Shown: positions 8,766 to 20,128 of the stretch, one piece after another
Numbering within the stretch: position 1 is the first letter of the stretch
How the letters are laid out: every line of letters begins with the position of its first letter
Origin: Prado023 sp964418695
GTDB lineage: Bacteria; Actinomycetota; Actinomycetes; S36-B12; CAIYMF01
Assembly (NCBI GenBank): GCA_964418695.1
Contig: CAYQMN010000011.1
Span: forward strand, 36,420-100,419
Direction: 5' to 3'
DNA length: 64,000 bases
Position numbers and translations under genes: made by a program
The notes under the pieces: model-generated
Database searches by the model: none
Seen by the model: only the letters and a program-made list of their open reading frames with translations
What the model was told of the DNA's origin: nothing

Positions 8766-9989
8766 CTACAGCTCCAGCTCGCAGGGGCCGGCGGCGGCGT
8801 TGATGCAGGTCTGGACCTTGACCCCGTCGCCCGGCTCGGCAGTGGTGACCTGGCCGTTGCGCAGGTCGCGCACCGCGCCGGACTTCAGGGGCAGGACGCA
8901 GCCGTAGCAGATGCCCATCCGGCAGCCCGACGGCATGAGCGCCCCGGCCGCCTCGCCGACGTCCAGCAGCGGGGTGCCGCCGTCGGCCTCGACGGTCGGG
9001 CCGGACTCGCCGAACGAGACCGTGCCACCGTCGCCGGTGACGGTGATCTGGGCGCGGAACCGCTCGGTGTGCATGCGGTCGGCGATCCCGGCCGCATCCC
9101 AGTGCGCCTCCAGATCGTCGAGCATCCGGGTGGGTCCGCACGCCCAGGTCTGCCGCTCGCGCCAGTCGGGCACGAGTGCGCCGAGCTGCTCGGGCGAGAG
9201 CATCCCGTCGGCGTCGGTGTGCTGCTCGTAGAGGCGGACCCAGCCGGTCTGGGCCAGGTCGCGCAGCTCGCCGCCGAAGATGACGTCGTCGCGGGTCGGC
9301 GCGCTGTGCACCACCACGGTGTCGTCCAGCCGGGCGCCGTGGTGACGCAGGATGCCCATGGCCGGGGTGATCCCGCTGCCGGCGGTGACCAGCAGGACGC
9401 GCTCGGGCAGCGGGTCGGGCATCCGGAAGTCGCCGGTGGCCTGGTCGAGCTGGACGACGGTGCCCGGCTGGGCGCGGCGCACCAGGTAGTTGCTGACCTT
9501 GCCGTCCGGGATCGCCTTGACGGTCACGGTGATCCGGCGATCGCGGCGGGGCCCCGAGGTGATCGAGTACGCCCGCCACAGGCGCACGCCCTCGACGTCG
9601 ACGCCGATCCGGATGTACTGCCCGGGGATGTGCCCGGCCCAGCCGCGCCCCGGGCGCAGGACGAGCGTGGCCGCGTCGGAAGTCTCCGGGACGATCGCCT
9701 CGATCCGGGCGCGCAGCCGCGCCGGGCTGCCCAGGGGATCGACCAGGTCGCGGAAGTCGGCGGGCACCAGCGGCGTGGTGACAGTGCCCACGGCCCGCCG
9801 GGCCCCCGAGCGCAGCGCCTGCCCGAGCGGCCGGCGGCGGCGACCCGGCCGCGCCGAGCGATCCGCTGGGCGGGCATCCTCGCGGGCATCAGGGCTGCCA
9901 TTCGGGTGGGCGGTGCGGGATTCCTGGGCGTCAGGGCCGAGGACGCGCGGGGGTCGCCCGGCCGGCGACGCCACCTCAGTGATCGACAT
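8766..9989 (-). CDS. ferredoxin-NADP reductase-type electron donor for the desaturase
   Basis: This protein of about 407 residues has a flavin reductase domain (FAD motif RAYSI, NAD(P) loop LVTAGSGITPAMGILR and CGP motif) followed by a C-terminal plant-type [2Fe-2S] domain (CRMGICYGC, with the fourth Cys in VQTCINAA). The layout equals Rv3230c, which passes electrons from NADPH to the DesA3 desaturase. I place the start at the ATG at 9989 (MSITEV) because AAGAAGGA lies seven bases upstream; a start at 10007 adds six residues. It diverges from the PucR-like gene with about 70 bases between, where both promoters must lie. Confidence 0.9.
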   Translation of the reverse strand: MSITEVASPAGRPPRVLGPDAQESRTAHPNGSPDAREDARPADRSARPGRRRRPLGQALRSGARRAVGTVTTPLVPADFRDLVDPLGSPARLRARIEAIVPETSDAATLVLRPGRGWAGHIPGQYIRIGVDVEGVRLWRAYSITSGPRRDRRITVTVKAIPDGKVSNYLVRRAQPGTVVQLDQATGDFRMPDPLPERVLLVTAGSGITPAMGILRHHGARLDDTVVVHSAPTRDDVIFGGELRDLAQTGWVRLYEQHTDADGMLSPEQLGALVPDWRERQTWACGPTRMLDDLEAHWDAAGIADRMHTERFRAQITVTGDGGTVSFGESGPTVEADGGTPLLDVGEAAGALMPSGCRMGICYGCVLPLKSGAVRDLRNGQVTTAEPGDGVKVQTCINAAAGPCELEL

Positions 9990-10062
9990 GCGTAGATCCT
10001 TCTTCATGCGTGGGGGTAGCGTCCTGCATGCTCAGGGTGAATCTGAGGGATCGGAACTATGC

Positions 10063-11607
10063 ATGGCGAACAAATCACCGCTTGAGGACGTCACGTCGCA
10101 CCGGCTGCCCCCGGACGTGATCGCGCAGCTGCGCGCGCAGCTCCCTGAGGTCTCGGCGACGACGGTGGCCGCGGTCACTGAGGAGGTGCCGGGGTATCGG
10201 AACGCGTTGGACACCGACGCGCTGGCGACTCTGAGCCGGGCGGTGGAGGGTGCGCTGGGCGGGTTCCTCTCGCTCGCGGCCGGCGAGCGAGACCCGAGCG
10301 CGCCGCGCCAGCCGGCTCTGGAAGGCGCCTATCTGCTGGGCCGCGGCGAGGCGCGCTCCGGTCGCTCGATGGACTCGCTGCTGGGTGCGTACCGGGTCGG
10401 CGCGCGGGTGGCCTGGCGCCAGCTGGCGCGGACGGCCGCGGCGCTGGGCATCGAGACCACCGCGCTGGTGGACTTCGCCGAGCTGGTGTTCGCCTACATC
10501 GACGCGCTGTCCGCCTCCAGCGTCGCCGGGCACGCCGACGAGCTGGCGATCGAGGAGCGCAGCCGCCAGCGCCACCTCGAGCGGCTCGCGCACGGGCTGC
10601 TGACCGGGGCACCGATCGAGGCGCTGGTGACGGGCGCCCAGCGTTCGGGCTGGTCCCCGCCGGCCACGCTGACCGCGGTGCTGGTGGCCGAGGAACGGGT
10701 GGATGCGGTCGTGTCCCGGCTCGACCCGGGGACGCTGCTGGCCGCCGACGAGCTGGCCGATCTCCCCGACGGCCAGGCAGTGCTGCTCGTCCCGGACGCC
10801 GACGGGCGGCTCACCGCCGCGCTGGGTCGGGTCCTGGCGGGGACATCCGCGGTGGTCGGTCACGCCGTGCCGTGGCTCGCCGCACGCGAGTCGTACCGGC
10901 GCACGGTGCGGGCGTTCGCCCTGCTGAACGGCCCCGGCCAGGGCATCGAGTCGCAGCGGAACCGCGGGGTGGGGGACGGCGATGCCCGGCCCGATCGAGG
11001 GTCCCGGAGCACTGCCCGCGCAGGGGGAAGTGCCGGCGGGGTGGGCGGGATGGGCGGGGTGAGTCCCGCGGGCGGGACGGGTACTGCGGGCGTTGCAGGT
11101 GCCGCGGGCGGGGTGGGCGCGCCTGGGCTCTTCGGCATGGACGCCCCGCCTGGGGCGGATGCCCGGCCTGGGGCGGAGGCCCGGCCTGGGGCGGAGGCCC
11201 GGCCTGGCGATACGGGGAAGCGCAACTCGTCCGAGACGCCCGCCGCGCGCATCCACCAGACATCCGATCTGCTGGCCGAGCTGGTGGTCTCGGCCGATCC
11301 GGCCGCCCTGGCCGACCTGCGCGCGCGGGTCCTGGCGCCCCTCGCCGGGCAGCGGCCCGCGACCGGGGAACGGCTCACCGAGACGCTGCGCGCCTGGCTG
11401 CTGCACCGCGGTCGGCGCGAGGACGTCGCGGCCGCGCTGTTCGTCCATCCGCAGACCGTGCGCTACCGCCTCGGCCAGCTGCGTGAGCTGTTCGGCGATG
11501 CGCTGGACGATCCCCGGACCACGCTGGAGCTCACGGTCGCCCTCGCCCTGCCCGAGGGAGCCCCGATGGCCGAGGGCGTCCCCCCAGCCGACCCGCCGGG
11601 CGCGTAA
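10063..11607 (+). CDS. PucR/CdaR-type transcriptional regulator with a Gly/Ala-rich insert
   Basis: A regulator of about 514 residues. The N-terminal two thirds resemble the GGDEF-like/PucR sensor region (AYRVGARVAWRQLARTAAALG) and the C-terminal end is the PucR helix-turn-helix (LFVHPQTVRYRLGQLRELFG). Between them, about residues 300-390, lies a low-complexity stretch (GGVGGMGGVSPAGGTGTAGV, then repeated PGAEAR units) that the family does not normally have. ATG at 10063 is divergent from the desaturase reductase, so it probably controls that pair; this is inference from position. Confidence 0.82.
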   Translation: MANKSPLEDVTSHRLPPDVIAQLRAQLPEVSATTVAAVTEEVPGYRNALDTDALATLSRAVEGALGGFLSLAAGERDPSAPRQPALEGAYLLGRGEARSGRSMDSLLGAYRVGARVAWRQLARTAAALGIETTALVDFAELVFAYIDALSASSVAGHADELAIEERSRQRHLERLAHGLLTGAPIEALVTGAQRSGWSPPATLTAVLVAEERVDAVVSRLDPGTLLAADELADLPDGQAVLLVPDADGRLTAALGRVLAGTSAVVGHAVPWLAARESYRRTVRAFALLNGPGQGIESQRNRGVGDGDARPDRGSRSTARAGGSAGGVGGMGGVSPAGGTGTAGVAGAAGGVGAPGLFGMDAPPGADARPGAEARPGAEARPGDTGKRNSSETPAARIHQTSDLLAELVVSADPAALADLRARVLAPLAGQRPATGERLTETLRAWLLHRGRREDVAAALFVHPQTVRYRLGQLRELFGDALDDPRTTLELTVALALPEGAPMAEGVPPADPPGA

Positions 11608-11959
11608 GGGACAAGGGCAGTCGGCGGGAGCGTCGCGCCCCGGAGAAGGTCTCGACAAGCTCGACCAGCGGGGGGTGTCGGGCTGGACCACACGCCAGTC
11701 GAGCCTGCCGGGCCCAGACCCACGATGCGCCACCCAACCCAGACGCGACACACCGGGAGAAGGCCTCCGCACCCCAGTCGAGCCCGTCGAGCCCAACCCA
11801 CGACGCGCCACCCAACCGAGGCGCAACACCCCGGGAGAGGTCTGGACAAGCTCGGCCAGCCGGGGGCCCGGAAGGGCCTCCACACGCCCGTCGACCCGTT
11901 CGAGACCGTCCCCGGGACGGGGTCTGGTAGGGGGCGCCTGCCAGAATCCAGGAGTGCCT
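11608..11959. repeat. intergenic repeat cluster upstream of the MMPL gene
   Basis: No gene is supported here. The stretch holds two copies of a roughly 40-base unit starting at 11721 and 11799 (ACGCGCCACCCAACC core) and several GGTCTCGACAAGCTCGACC-like words, a dispersed repeat common in high-GC actinomycetes. Confidence 0.6.
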
Positions 11960-14458
11960 GTGCTGGACTCCGGCGGTCTGACGCCCGCTGCTCCCGCCGG
12001 GCCGGCGACTGCGCCCGGCACCGGGGAACGGCCGACCGATGCGCCGGGCACCGGGGAAGGGCCGACCCGACCCTCGGTCCTTGCTCGCCACGGGGCTGCC
12101 ATGGCACGGCATGCCCGCTGGGTCACGTTGGTCGCCGCAGCGCTCGTGGTCGGCGGGTTCCTGGTGGCCGGCCTGGGCGTCGGCGGGTCGTCGCTCTTCT
12201 CGCGGCTGGCCGTCAGCGACACGTCCGTCGAGGGCGAGGCCCTGACCGGCAGCGAGCTGCTCGCCGAGGGCGACCCGAGCGGGTCGAGCGTCCGCGCGAG
12301 CTGGCGGGGCCTGGACGTGCGCGAGGCCCGGACCCAGGCCGCGCTCTCCCGGCTGCACGACACCCTGGTCGCTGTGCCCGGGGTGGCCACGGTCATCGAC
12401 CCGACCACCGTGGGCTCGTTGGCGATCGGCGAGGGCGGCTACTCGGCGCTGTTCGTCACGGGCCTGGATCCGGGGCTCGAAGACGAGGAGCTGGACGCCG
12501 CCGTCGTCGCGGTCGAGGACGTGCTCATGCGTGCCGAGGCGTGGGTGCCGAACTCGCAGATGCTCATCAGCGCGCAGTCGCGGCTGATCGACACCATCAC
12601 CGGCCAGGTGGAGAAGGATCTGCGCAAGGGTGAGGCGATCTCCCTGCCGGTGAGCCTGCTCATCATGGTGCTGATCTTCGGCGGGTTCGCCGCCGCCGGG
12701 ATCCCGCTGGTCGGCGCGCTCGCGTCGATCGCCGGCGGCCTGGTCACCCTGCTGGGATTCACCTACGTGATGGACCTCGATGTCACCGTGGTCAACGTGG
12801 TCAGCGTCCTGGGCCTGGGCCTGTGCATCGACTACTCGCTGCTCATCGTGTCCCGATACCGCGAGCACCTGGCGCAGCTGTGGGAGCTCCCCGGCACCGT
12901 GCCCGATCCGAAGGGCGTCGCCGTCCCCGTCGGCGCTGCTTCGGCCACCTGGGATCCCATCTCGGCCCCTCCCCCCGCAGACGCACCCCCCGCAGACGCA
13001 CCCCCCGCAGACGCACCCCCCGCAGACGGACCCCCCGCCGATGTTCCCTCCGCGGGCGTGACTCCTGACACGACTGGCCCGGTGGACCCGATTCGCCACC
13101 GGCCGCACGTCCCGCAGGAGGTCCGCCTCGAGGCGATGGCTCGCACGATGTCCACGGCGGGCCGCACGGTGATCTTCAGCGGGGTGACGGTCGCGGTCGC
13201 CGTCGCCGGGCTCCTGCTCGTGAACTCCCCGATCATCCGCTCGGTGGGTGCCGGCGCGGTCAGCGTCGTGGTGATCGCGGTCGTGGTCGCCACGACTCTC
13301 GTGCCGGCGCTGCTCGTCCTGGGCACCGGCCACGTCGCCGGCCGCGGGATGCTCACGCGGGTGCGCCCCCTGCGCCGGATCACCGGCGCCCTGGAGGAAG
13401 CCGCCCACGACGAGGGCGGCTTCTCGCGCTGGGCCCGGCGCGTGCAGCGCCGGCCGTGGCTGTCCTTCGGGGCCGCGACCGCGGTCCTGGTCGTGCTCTG
13501 CCTGCCCGCGCTGGGCCTGTCGCTGGTCAGCTCCGGCGTCGGACTGCTGCCGCCGGGCAACGAGGAGCGGATCGCCTACGAGCACCTCCAGCAGACGTAC
13601 CCGCTGCTGGACGCGGCCGACGTAGTGGTCGTGAGTCACGACCAGGACGCCGACGCGCTGGCCGATCTCGGCAGGCAGGTCACGACGCTGCCCGGGGTCC
13701 TCGGAGTGGCCGACGTGCGCACGCACGGAGAGGTCGCCCGGCTGGACGTCACCACCGAGCCCGGGCAGGCCAGCGCGGTCGCCCGGGAGATCCGCGAGAT
13801 CCGGCCCGCCCAGCCGCAGACGTGGGTGACCGGGCAGGCCGCGCTGCTCGTGGACTTCACCGACCAGCTGCGCCACGACGCGCCCCGGGCGCTCGCCTTC
13901 GTCGTGGCCGCGACGCTGGTGCTGCTGTTCCTGCTGACCGGATCGATCGTGATCCCGATCAAGGCACTGGTCATGAACCTGCTCAGCCTCGGGGCGACGT
14001 TCGGCATTCTCGTGCTGGTCTTCCAGGACGGCCGCTTCGAGCGCTCGCTGAACTTCGGCTCGGCCGGCGGCATCGAGGCGATGCTGCCGATCATCATCTT
14101 CGCGTTCGCGTTCGGGCTCTCGATGGACTACGAGGTGTTCCTGATCGCGCGGATCAAGGAGTTCCACGACCAGGGCCACGAGAACGACGAGGCGGTCCGC
14201 CTGGGCATCCAGCACACCGGGCGGATCATCACCTCGGCCGCGCTGCTGATCGTCGTGGTGTTCTCCGGCTTCGTGCTCGCCGACCTGCTCGCGGTCAAGG
14301 AGACCGGGGTCGCGCTGGCGACCGCGGTGCTGGTGGACGCCACGATCGTGCGGATGATCCTGGTGCCCTCCGCCATGACCCTGTTGGGCGGGCGCAACTG
14401 GTGGGCGCCGGGTCCGTTGCGGCGGTTGCACGACCGGCTGGGCCTCACCCACGGGTGA
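11960..14458 (+). CDS. MMPL family RND transporter
   Basis: This 832-residue membrane protein has two repeats of a large extracytoplasmic loop followed by five to six helices. The typical RND/MMPL helix motif appears as LCIDYSLLIVSRYRE in the first half and LSMDYEVFLIARIKE in the second. The family exports lipids or other hydrophobic compounds using the proton gradient. GTG at 11960 is preferred because AGGAG sits five bases upstream. A cytoplasmic loop after the first Asp-Tyr motif carries a tandem PPADA array (about residues 335-360), encoded by a 15-base repeat. The substrate is unknown. Confidence 0.9.
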   Translation: MLDSGGLTPAAPAGPATAPGTGERPTDAPGTGEGPTRPSVLARHGAAMARHARWVTLVAAALVVGGFLVAGLGVGGSSLFSRLAVSDTSVEGEALTGSELLAEGDPSGSSVRASWRGLDVREARTQAALSRLHDTLVAVPGVATVIDPTTVGSLAIGEGGYSALFVTGLDPGLEDEELDAAVVAVEDVLMRAEAWVPNSQMLISAQSRLIDTITGQVEKDLRKGEAISLPVSLLIMVLIFGGFAAAGIPLVGALASIAGGLVTLLGFTYVMDLDVTVVNVVSVLGLGLCIDYSLLIVSRYREHLAQLWELPGTVPDPKGVAVPVGAASATWDPISAPPPADAPPADAPPADAPPADGPPADVPSAGVTPDTTGPVDPIRHRPHVPQEVRLEAMARTMSTAGRTVIFSGVTVAVAVAGLLLVNSPIIRSVGAGAVSVVVIAVVVATTLVPALLVLGTGHVAGRGMLTRVRPLRRITGALEEAAHDEGGFSRWARRVQRRPWLSFGAATAVLVVLCLPALGLSLVSSGVGLLPPGNEERIAYEHLQQTYPLLDAADVVVVSHDQDADALADLGRQVTTLPGVLGVADVRTHGEVARLDVTTEPGQASAVAREIREIRPAQPQTWVTGQAALLVDFTDQLRHDAPRALAFVVAATLVLLFLLTGSIVIPIKALVMNLLSLGATFGILVLVFQDGRFERSLNFGSAGGIEAMLPIIIFAFAFGLSMDYEVFLIARIKEFHDQGHENDEAVRLGIQHTGRIITSAALLIVVVFSGFVLADLLAVKETGVALATAVLVDATIVRMILVPSAMTLLGGRNWWAPGPLRRLHDRLGLTHG

Positions 14459-14500
14459 GCCGGGGCGGCGAGCGGGGGCGGCTGCGGCCAGACTGGGCAG

Positions 14501-15415
14501 GTGTCCGGGACCGACGAGCTGCCGACCGACGCGGAGGTCACCGTGGACGCGGCGCTGGTCGCCCGACTCGTCGCCGAGCAGTTCCCGCAATGGGCCCAGC
14601 TGCCGATCCGCCCGGTGTCCTCGCACGGCACCGACCACTGGATGTTCCGGTTGGGGCCGGAGCTGGCGGTGCGGCTCCCCCACCGCGGCTGGGCCGTGCG
14701 CACGCTGCTGCTGGAGCGTCGCTGGCTGCCGGTCGTGGCCCGCCACCTGCCGGTCCGCACGCCCGAGCCGGTGGGCGCCGGCGAGCCCGCCCCCGGCTAC
14801 CCATGGCCGTGGACGGTCGCCCGATGGGTCCGAGGCGATCCGCCGAGCGCCGACGCGCTGACCCGGGGCATCGAGCTCGCCGAGGACCTGGCCGGGTTCA
14901 TCAGAGCCCTGCGCGACGTCGATCCGGCCGGCGCGCCGCCCACGGTATGGCCGGCACCGCTGCACGAGGAGGACGACCGGTTCGCGCAGCTGTCGGCTCG
15001 GCTCGGCGACCTCCCCGACCTCCCCGACCCGGCCGCGCTGCGCCTCGCCTGGCACGCAGCGACGTCCGCCGAGCCGTGCGACTCGCACACATGGATCCAC
15101 GGCGACCTCGCGCCCGCGAACCTGCTGCTGCGCGACGGTCGGCTGCACGGGGTTCTCGACTTCAGCGCGATGGGGCTGGGCGATCCGGCCAGCGACCTGC
15201 GACCCGGCTGGAACCTGCTCGACCCCAAGAGCCGCGCCGTCCTGCGCCGGGCCACGGGCGCAGACGAGTCCATGTGGGCGCGCGCCCGGGGCTGGGTGCT
15301 CCTGCAAGCGCTGGCCCAGCTCGACGGCTACCGCGACCGCAACGCCTACCTGGCCGGCAACGCCCGCCGCGTACTGGCCCAGATCACGGAGGAGGTTCGA
15401 GGCGGGCAGGCATGA
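14501..15415 (+). CDS. aminoglycoside phosphotransferase (APH)-fold protein
   Basis: A 304-residue kinase-like protein. The catalytic loop IHGDLAPANLLL (Asp as base, Asn for metal) and the metal loop LDFSAMGLGDPASDL are both intact, as in MphB-like macrolide and aminoglycoside phosphotransferases. The first half contains the expected small lobe. It could inactivate an antibiotic or phosphorylate a metabolite; the sequence alone does not say. It starts with GTG 42 bases after the MMPL gene, so it may be its co-transcribed partner. Confidence 0.82.
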   Translation: MSGTDELPTDAEVTVDAALVARLVAEQFPQWAQLPIRPVSSHGTDHWMFRLGPELAVRLPHRGWAVRTLLLERRWLPVVARHLPVRTPEPVGAGEPAPGYPWPWTVARWVRGDPPSADALTRGIELAEDLAGFIRALRDVDPAGAPPTVWPAPLHEEDDRFAQLSARLGDLPDLPDPAALRLAWHAATSAEPCDSHTWIHGDLAPANLLLRDGRLHGVLDFSAMGLGDPASDLRPGWNLLDPKSRAVLRRATGADESMWARARGWVLLQALAQLDGYRDRNAYLAGNARRVLAQITEEVRGGQA

Positions 15416-15853
15416 GAAGCCCGCGCTCGGCCTGGGGGCTCCCTGCTCATCGCGCCCACAGTGGCGCGTCCCCGTCGCCGGTCCCCCGAGCGCCCAGCTG
15501 CGGGTCTGGACAGCACGACCGGCGGGTGGCTCACCTCTGCCGGTCACGACAGCACGACCTGCGGGGACCCACCCCTGCGGGTCACGACCAGCACGACCAG
15601 CGGGGACCCACCCCTGCGGGTCACGACCAGCACGACCGGCGCGTGACCCACCCCTGCGGGTCACGACAGCACGACCGGCGGGGACTCGCCAACCGGCCCG
15701 GCGGCACATAGGTTCCCGACCCACTGCTACCCCCCGGCGGTCTGTCATCGCGGGTCGGGCCGTGCCACCATTCCTGCTCTTGGCGCAGCCGCGTCCTGAC
15801 CGGCGCGCGGGCCGCCCACGGCCCGCGATCCCGCGCCTGCCACGAGGGGAACG
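15416..15853. repeat. 39-bp minisatellite in the gap before the subtilase gene
   Basis: The word CAGCACGACC starts at 15511, 15550, 15589, 15628 and 15667: exactly five units of 39 bases, each containing CCCACCCCTGCGGGTCACGA or a close variant. I see no gene. The unit is a multiple of three, so all frames stay open, but the resulting peptide (a Thr/Gly/Asp repeat of 13 residues) has no start or family support. Confidence 0.8.
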
Positions 15854-17971
<2,118 letters not shown>

Positions 17972-17994
17972 CGGCGGCGGGGGAAACGCGCGAA

Positions 17995-18038
17995 GGACCT
18001 GCGCGAATCGGACACTGAGGTCCGATCCGCGCAGGTCC
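17995..18038. repeat. intergenic palindrome, copy 2 (convergent terminator)
   Basis: GGACCTGCGCG pairs with CGCGCAGGTCC around an inner ATCGGAC/GTCCGAT stem. It lies between the convergent protease and iron-binding-protein genes and resembles the element at 7363-7402, so it probably terminates both strands. Confidence 0.65.
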
Positions 18039-18091
18039 GTGGGCGTTCTGCGCAGGTCCGCGCGCAGGGTGCGCAGGGTCTGCGCCGAGGG

Positions 18092-19093
18092 TCAGAGCTT
18101 GGCCACGGCGTCCTTGAGCTGCGGGACGATCCCGTCCACGACCTGCGGGATGCTCAGGACGCTGCCCGCGCTCCACGCCCCGGCGAACTCGCTGGCCGGG
18201 TCGATGAAGATCGCGCGGCCGTCCTTGACCGACTCCAGGGACTTCAGCAGCTTGTCGCCCTTGGTCTCCTCCAGCGAGAACCCGATCGGCAGGACGATCG
18301 TGACGTTCGCGTCCAGGACGCTCACGTTCTCGGCGGAGACGCTGGCGAAGAAGCCCGACGCGGTCTGCTCGAGAACCGGCGGGTTCTGCACGAAGCCCAG
18401 CGCGGCCAGCAGGTCGAACCGGACGTCGCCGGCCAGGTACGCGCCGTACGCTTCACCGAACTTCGTGCCGGACACGATCGTCTTGTCCTTGAACTCGGGG
18501 TTGGCCGAGGCGGCCGCGTCGATGGTGGTCCTCACCGAGGCGATCGAGGCGTCGCCCTCCGCGGACTTGCCGACCGCCGCGGCGATGGACTTCATCTGGA
18601 CGTCCCACGCGGTGGCGAAGTCCGGGGTCCCGGTCGGGGCGTAGACCGTCGGGGCGATGGTGGCCAGCCGGTCGTACACGGTCTGGTCCGCGGTCGCGCG
18701 CACGTTGAGGATCAGGTCGGGCTTCATGCCCTGGATCTGCTCGTAGTTGAGCTGACCCTGCGAGTCGTTGACGATGATCGTGGGCGTGACGTCGCCGAAC
18801 TGGGCGGTCGCCCACGGGCCCACGCCCTTGTTCGCCTCGCCAAAGCCCTGCCAGTCGTAGACGCCGACCGGCTTGACCCCGAGGGCCAGCGCCATCTCGG
18901 CGTCCGACCAGCCCAGGGCCACCACGGTCAGGTCGCCGTCGGCCGGCTGCGGGACGGTCACCGTGCCGAACATGGTCTCGACGCTGCCCAGCGGCGCGGC
19001 GGATCCGTCGCCGCCGTCGTCGGAGCTGGAGCAGCCGGTCATGAGGAGCAGGCCTGCCGTCAGGGCGGCGGCCAGCCTCAGGGGTGTGCGCAT
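18092..19093 (-). CDS. siderophore-iron ABC transporter substrate-binding lipoprotein
   Basis: A 333-residue lipoprotein of the FepB/FecB family. The signal peptide ends in the lipobox LMTGC, so the mature protein is anchored outside the membrane. It has two binding lobes joined by a helix: LTVVALGWSDAEMALALGVKPVGV begins lobe 1 and the NYEQIQGMKPDLIL motif is typical of periplasmic iron-siderophore receptors. It is the last gene of the iron operon, 159 bases past the ATPase gene. Confidence 0.92.
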   Translation of the reverse strand: MRTPLRLAAALTAGLLLMTGCSSSDDGGDGSAAPLGSVETMFGTVTVPQPADGDLTVVALGWSDAEMALALGVKPVGVYDWQGFGEANKGVGPWATAQFGDVTPTIIVNDSQGQLNYEQIQGMKPDLILNVRATADQTVYDRLATIAPTVYAPTGTPDFATAWDVQMKSIAAAVGKSAEGDASIASVRTTIDAAASANPEFKDKTIVSGTKFGEAYGAYLAGDVRFDLLAALGFVQNPPVLEQTASGFFASVSAENVSVLDANVTIVLPIGFSLEETKGDKLLKSLESVKDGRAIFIDPASEFAGAWSAGSVLSIPQVVDGIVPQLKDAVAKL

Positions 19094-19160
19094 CAGGTGG
19101 TTCCTTTCGGTGTGTTCGATCGATCGGACGGACGTGCGGTCGGTGGGCTGGGCGGGCGCG

Positions 19161-19190
19161 GTGGGTGGGTGGGTGGGTGGGTGGGTGGGC
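19161..19190 (+). repeat. G-quadruplex-type (GGGT)n run
   Basis: Seven GGG runs separated by single T form a perfect G4 motif on the plus strand, which is the template strand for the iron operon. It sits between the ATPase and binding-protein genes and could slow polymerase there. Confidence 0.6.
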
Positions 19191-19252
19191 CAGGGTGGTC
19201 TGTGGGGTGAGTGGGGCGCGGGTCGGCCGGCCCCCAGCCTCGGCTGGGGCGG

Positions 19253-20128
19253 CTACTCCGGGACGTCCAGCGCTCCTTCGGCCAGGGGGATGACCAGCGG
19301 CGAGCCGGTCTCCGGGTCGGGGATGATCCGGGAGCGGACCCGGAACACCCGCTCGACCAGCTCGGCGGTGACCACCTCACTCGGGTCGCCCTGGGCGACG
19401 ATCGCGCCGCGGTGCATCACGACCAGGTTCGTGGCGTAGCGGGCTGCCTGGTTGAGGTCGTGCAGGATCGCCACCATCGTGCGGCCCTCGCGATTCAGCC
19501 GCGTGCACAGCTCCAGCAGGTCCAGCTGGTGGGAGATGTCCAGGAAGGTCGTGGGCTCGTCGAGCAGGACGATCGGGGTGTCCTGGGCCAGCACCATCGC
19601 GATCCACACCCGCTGGCGCTGGCCGCCGGACAGCTCGTCGACGGGCCGGCCGGCCAGCTCGTCGGTGGCGGTCTGGGTCAGCGCGGTCCGGACGGCAGCC
19701 TCGTCCTGGGCCGACCACTGCCGCAGCATCGTCTGGTGCGGGTAGCGGCCCCGGGAGACCAGGTCCACCACGGTGATCCCGTCCGGGGCGATCGAGGACT
19801 GGGGCAGCAGCCCGATCCGGCGCGCGACCTCCTTGGCCCGATAGGCGTGGATGTCCTTGCCGTCCAGGACGACCGTGCCGTCCTGCGGCTTGAGCAGCCG
19901 GGACAGCGTGCGCAGGAGCGTCGACTTGCCGCACGCGTTGGGCCCGATGATGACCGTGAAGGAGCCGTCGGGGACGACCGCGTCCAGGTGCTCCAGGACG
20001 ATCCGGCCGTCGTAGCCGGCGGTGATCCCCTGGGCGTGCAGACGAGGCTCAGCGCCCGAGCCGGAGGCGGAGGCGGGGCCGGGCGCGACGGGGCCGGGCG
20101 CGACGCGATCGGGGGGCGGCGTGCTCAT
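19253..20128 (-). CDS. siderophore ABC transporter ATPase
   Basis: A protein of about 291 residues of the FepC/FhuC class: Walker A GPNACGKST, signature LSGGQRQRVWIAMVLAQ, Walker B VLLDEPTTFLD and switch His ILHDLNQ. A Pro/Ala-rich N-terminal extension of about 30 residues precedes the fold. ATG at 20128 overlaps the upstream permease stop by four bases (ATGA). It drives ferric-siderophore import with the two FecCD permeases. Confidence 0.93.
   Translation of the reverse strand: MSTPPPDRVAPGPVAPGPASASGSGAEPRLHAQGITAGYDGRIVLEHLDAVVPDGSFTVIIGPNACGKSTLLRTLSRLLKPQDGTVVLDGKDIHAYRAKEVARRIGLLPQSSIAPDGITVVDLVSRGRYPHQTMLRQWSAQDEAAVRTALTQTATDELAGRPVDELSGGQRQRVWIAMVLAQDTPIVLLDEPTTFLDISHQLDLLELCTRLNREGRTMVAILHDLNQAARYATNLVVMHRGAIVAQGDPSEVVTAELVERVFRVRSRIIPDPETGSPLVIPLAEGALDVPE

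Noticed and set aside
15511..15705. CRISPR array
   Set aside because: The 39-base units are contiguous, with no unique spacers and no cas genes nearby.
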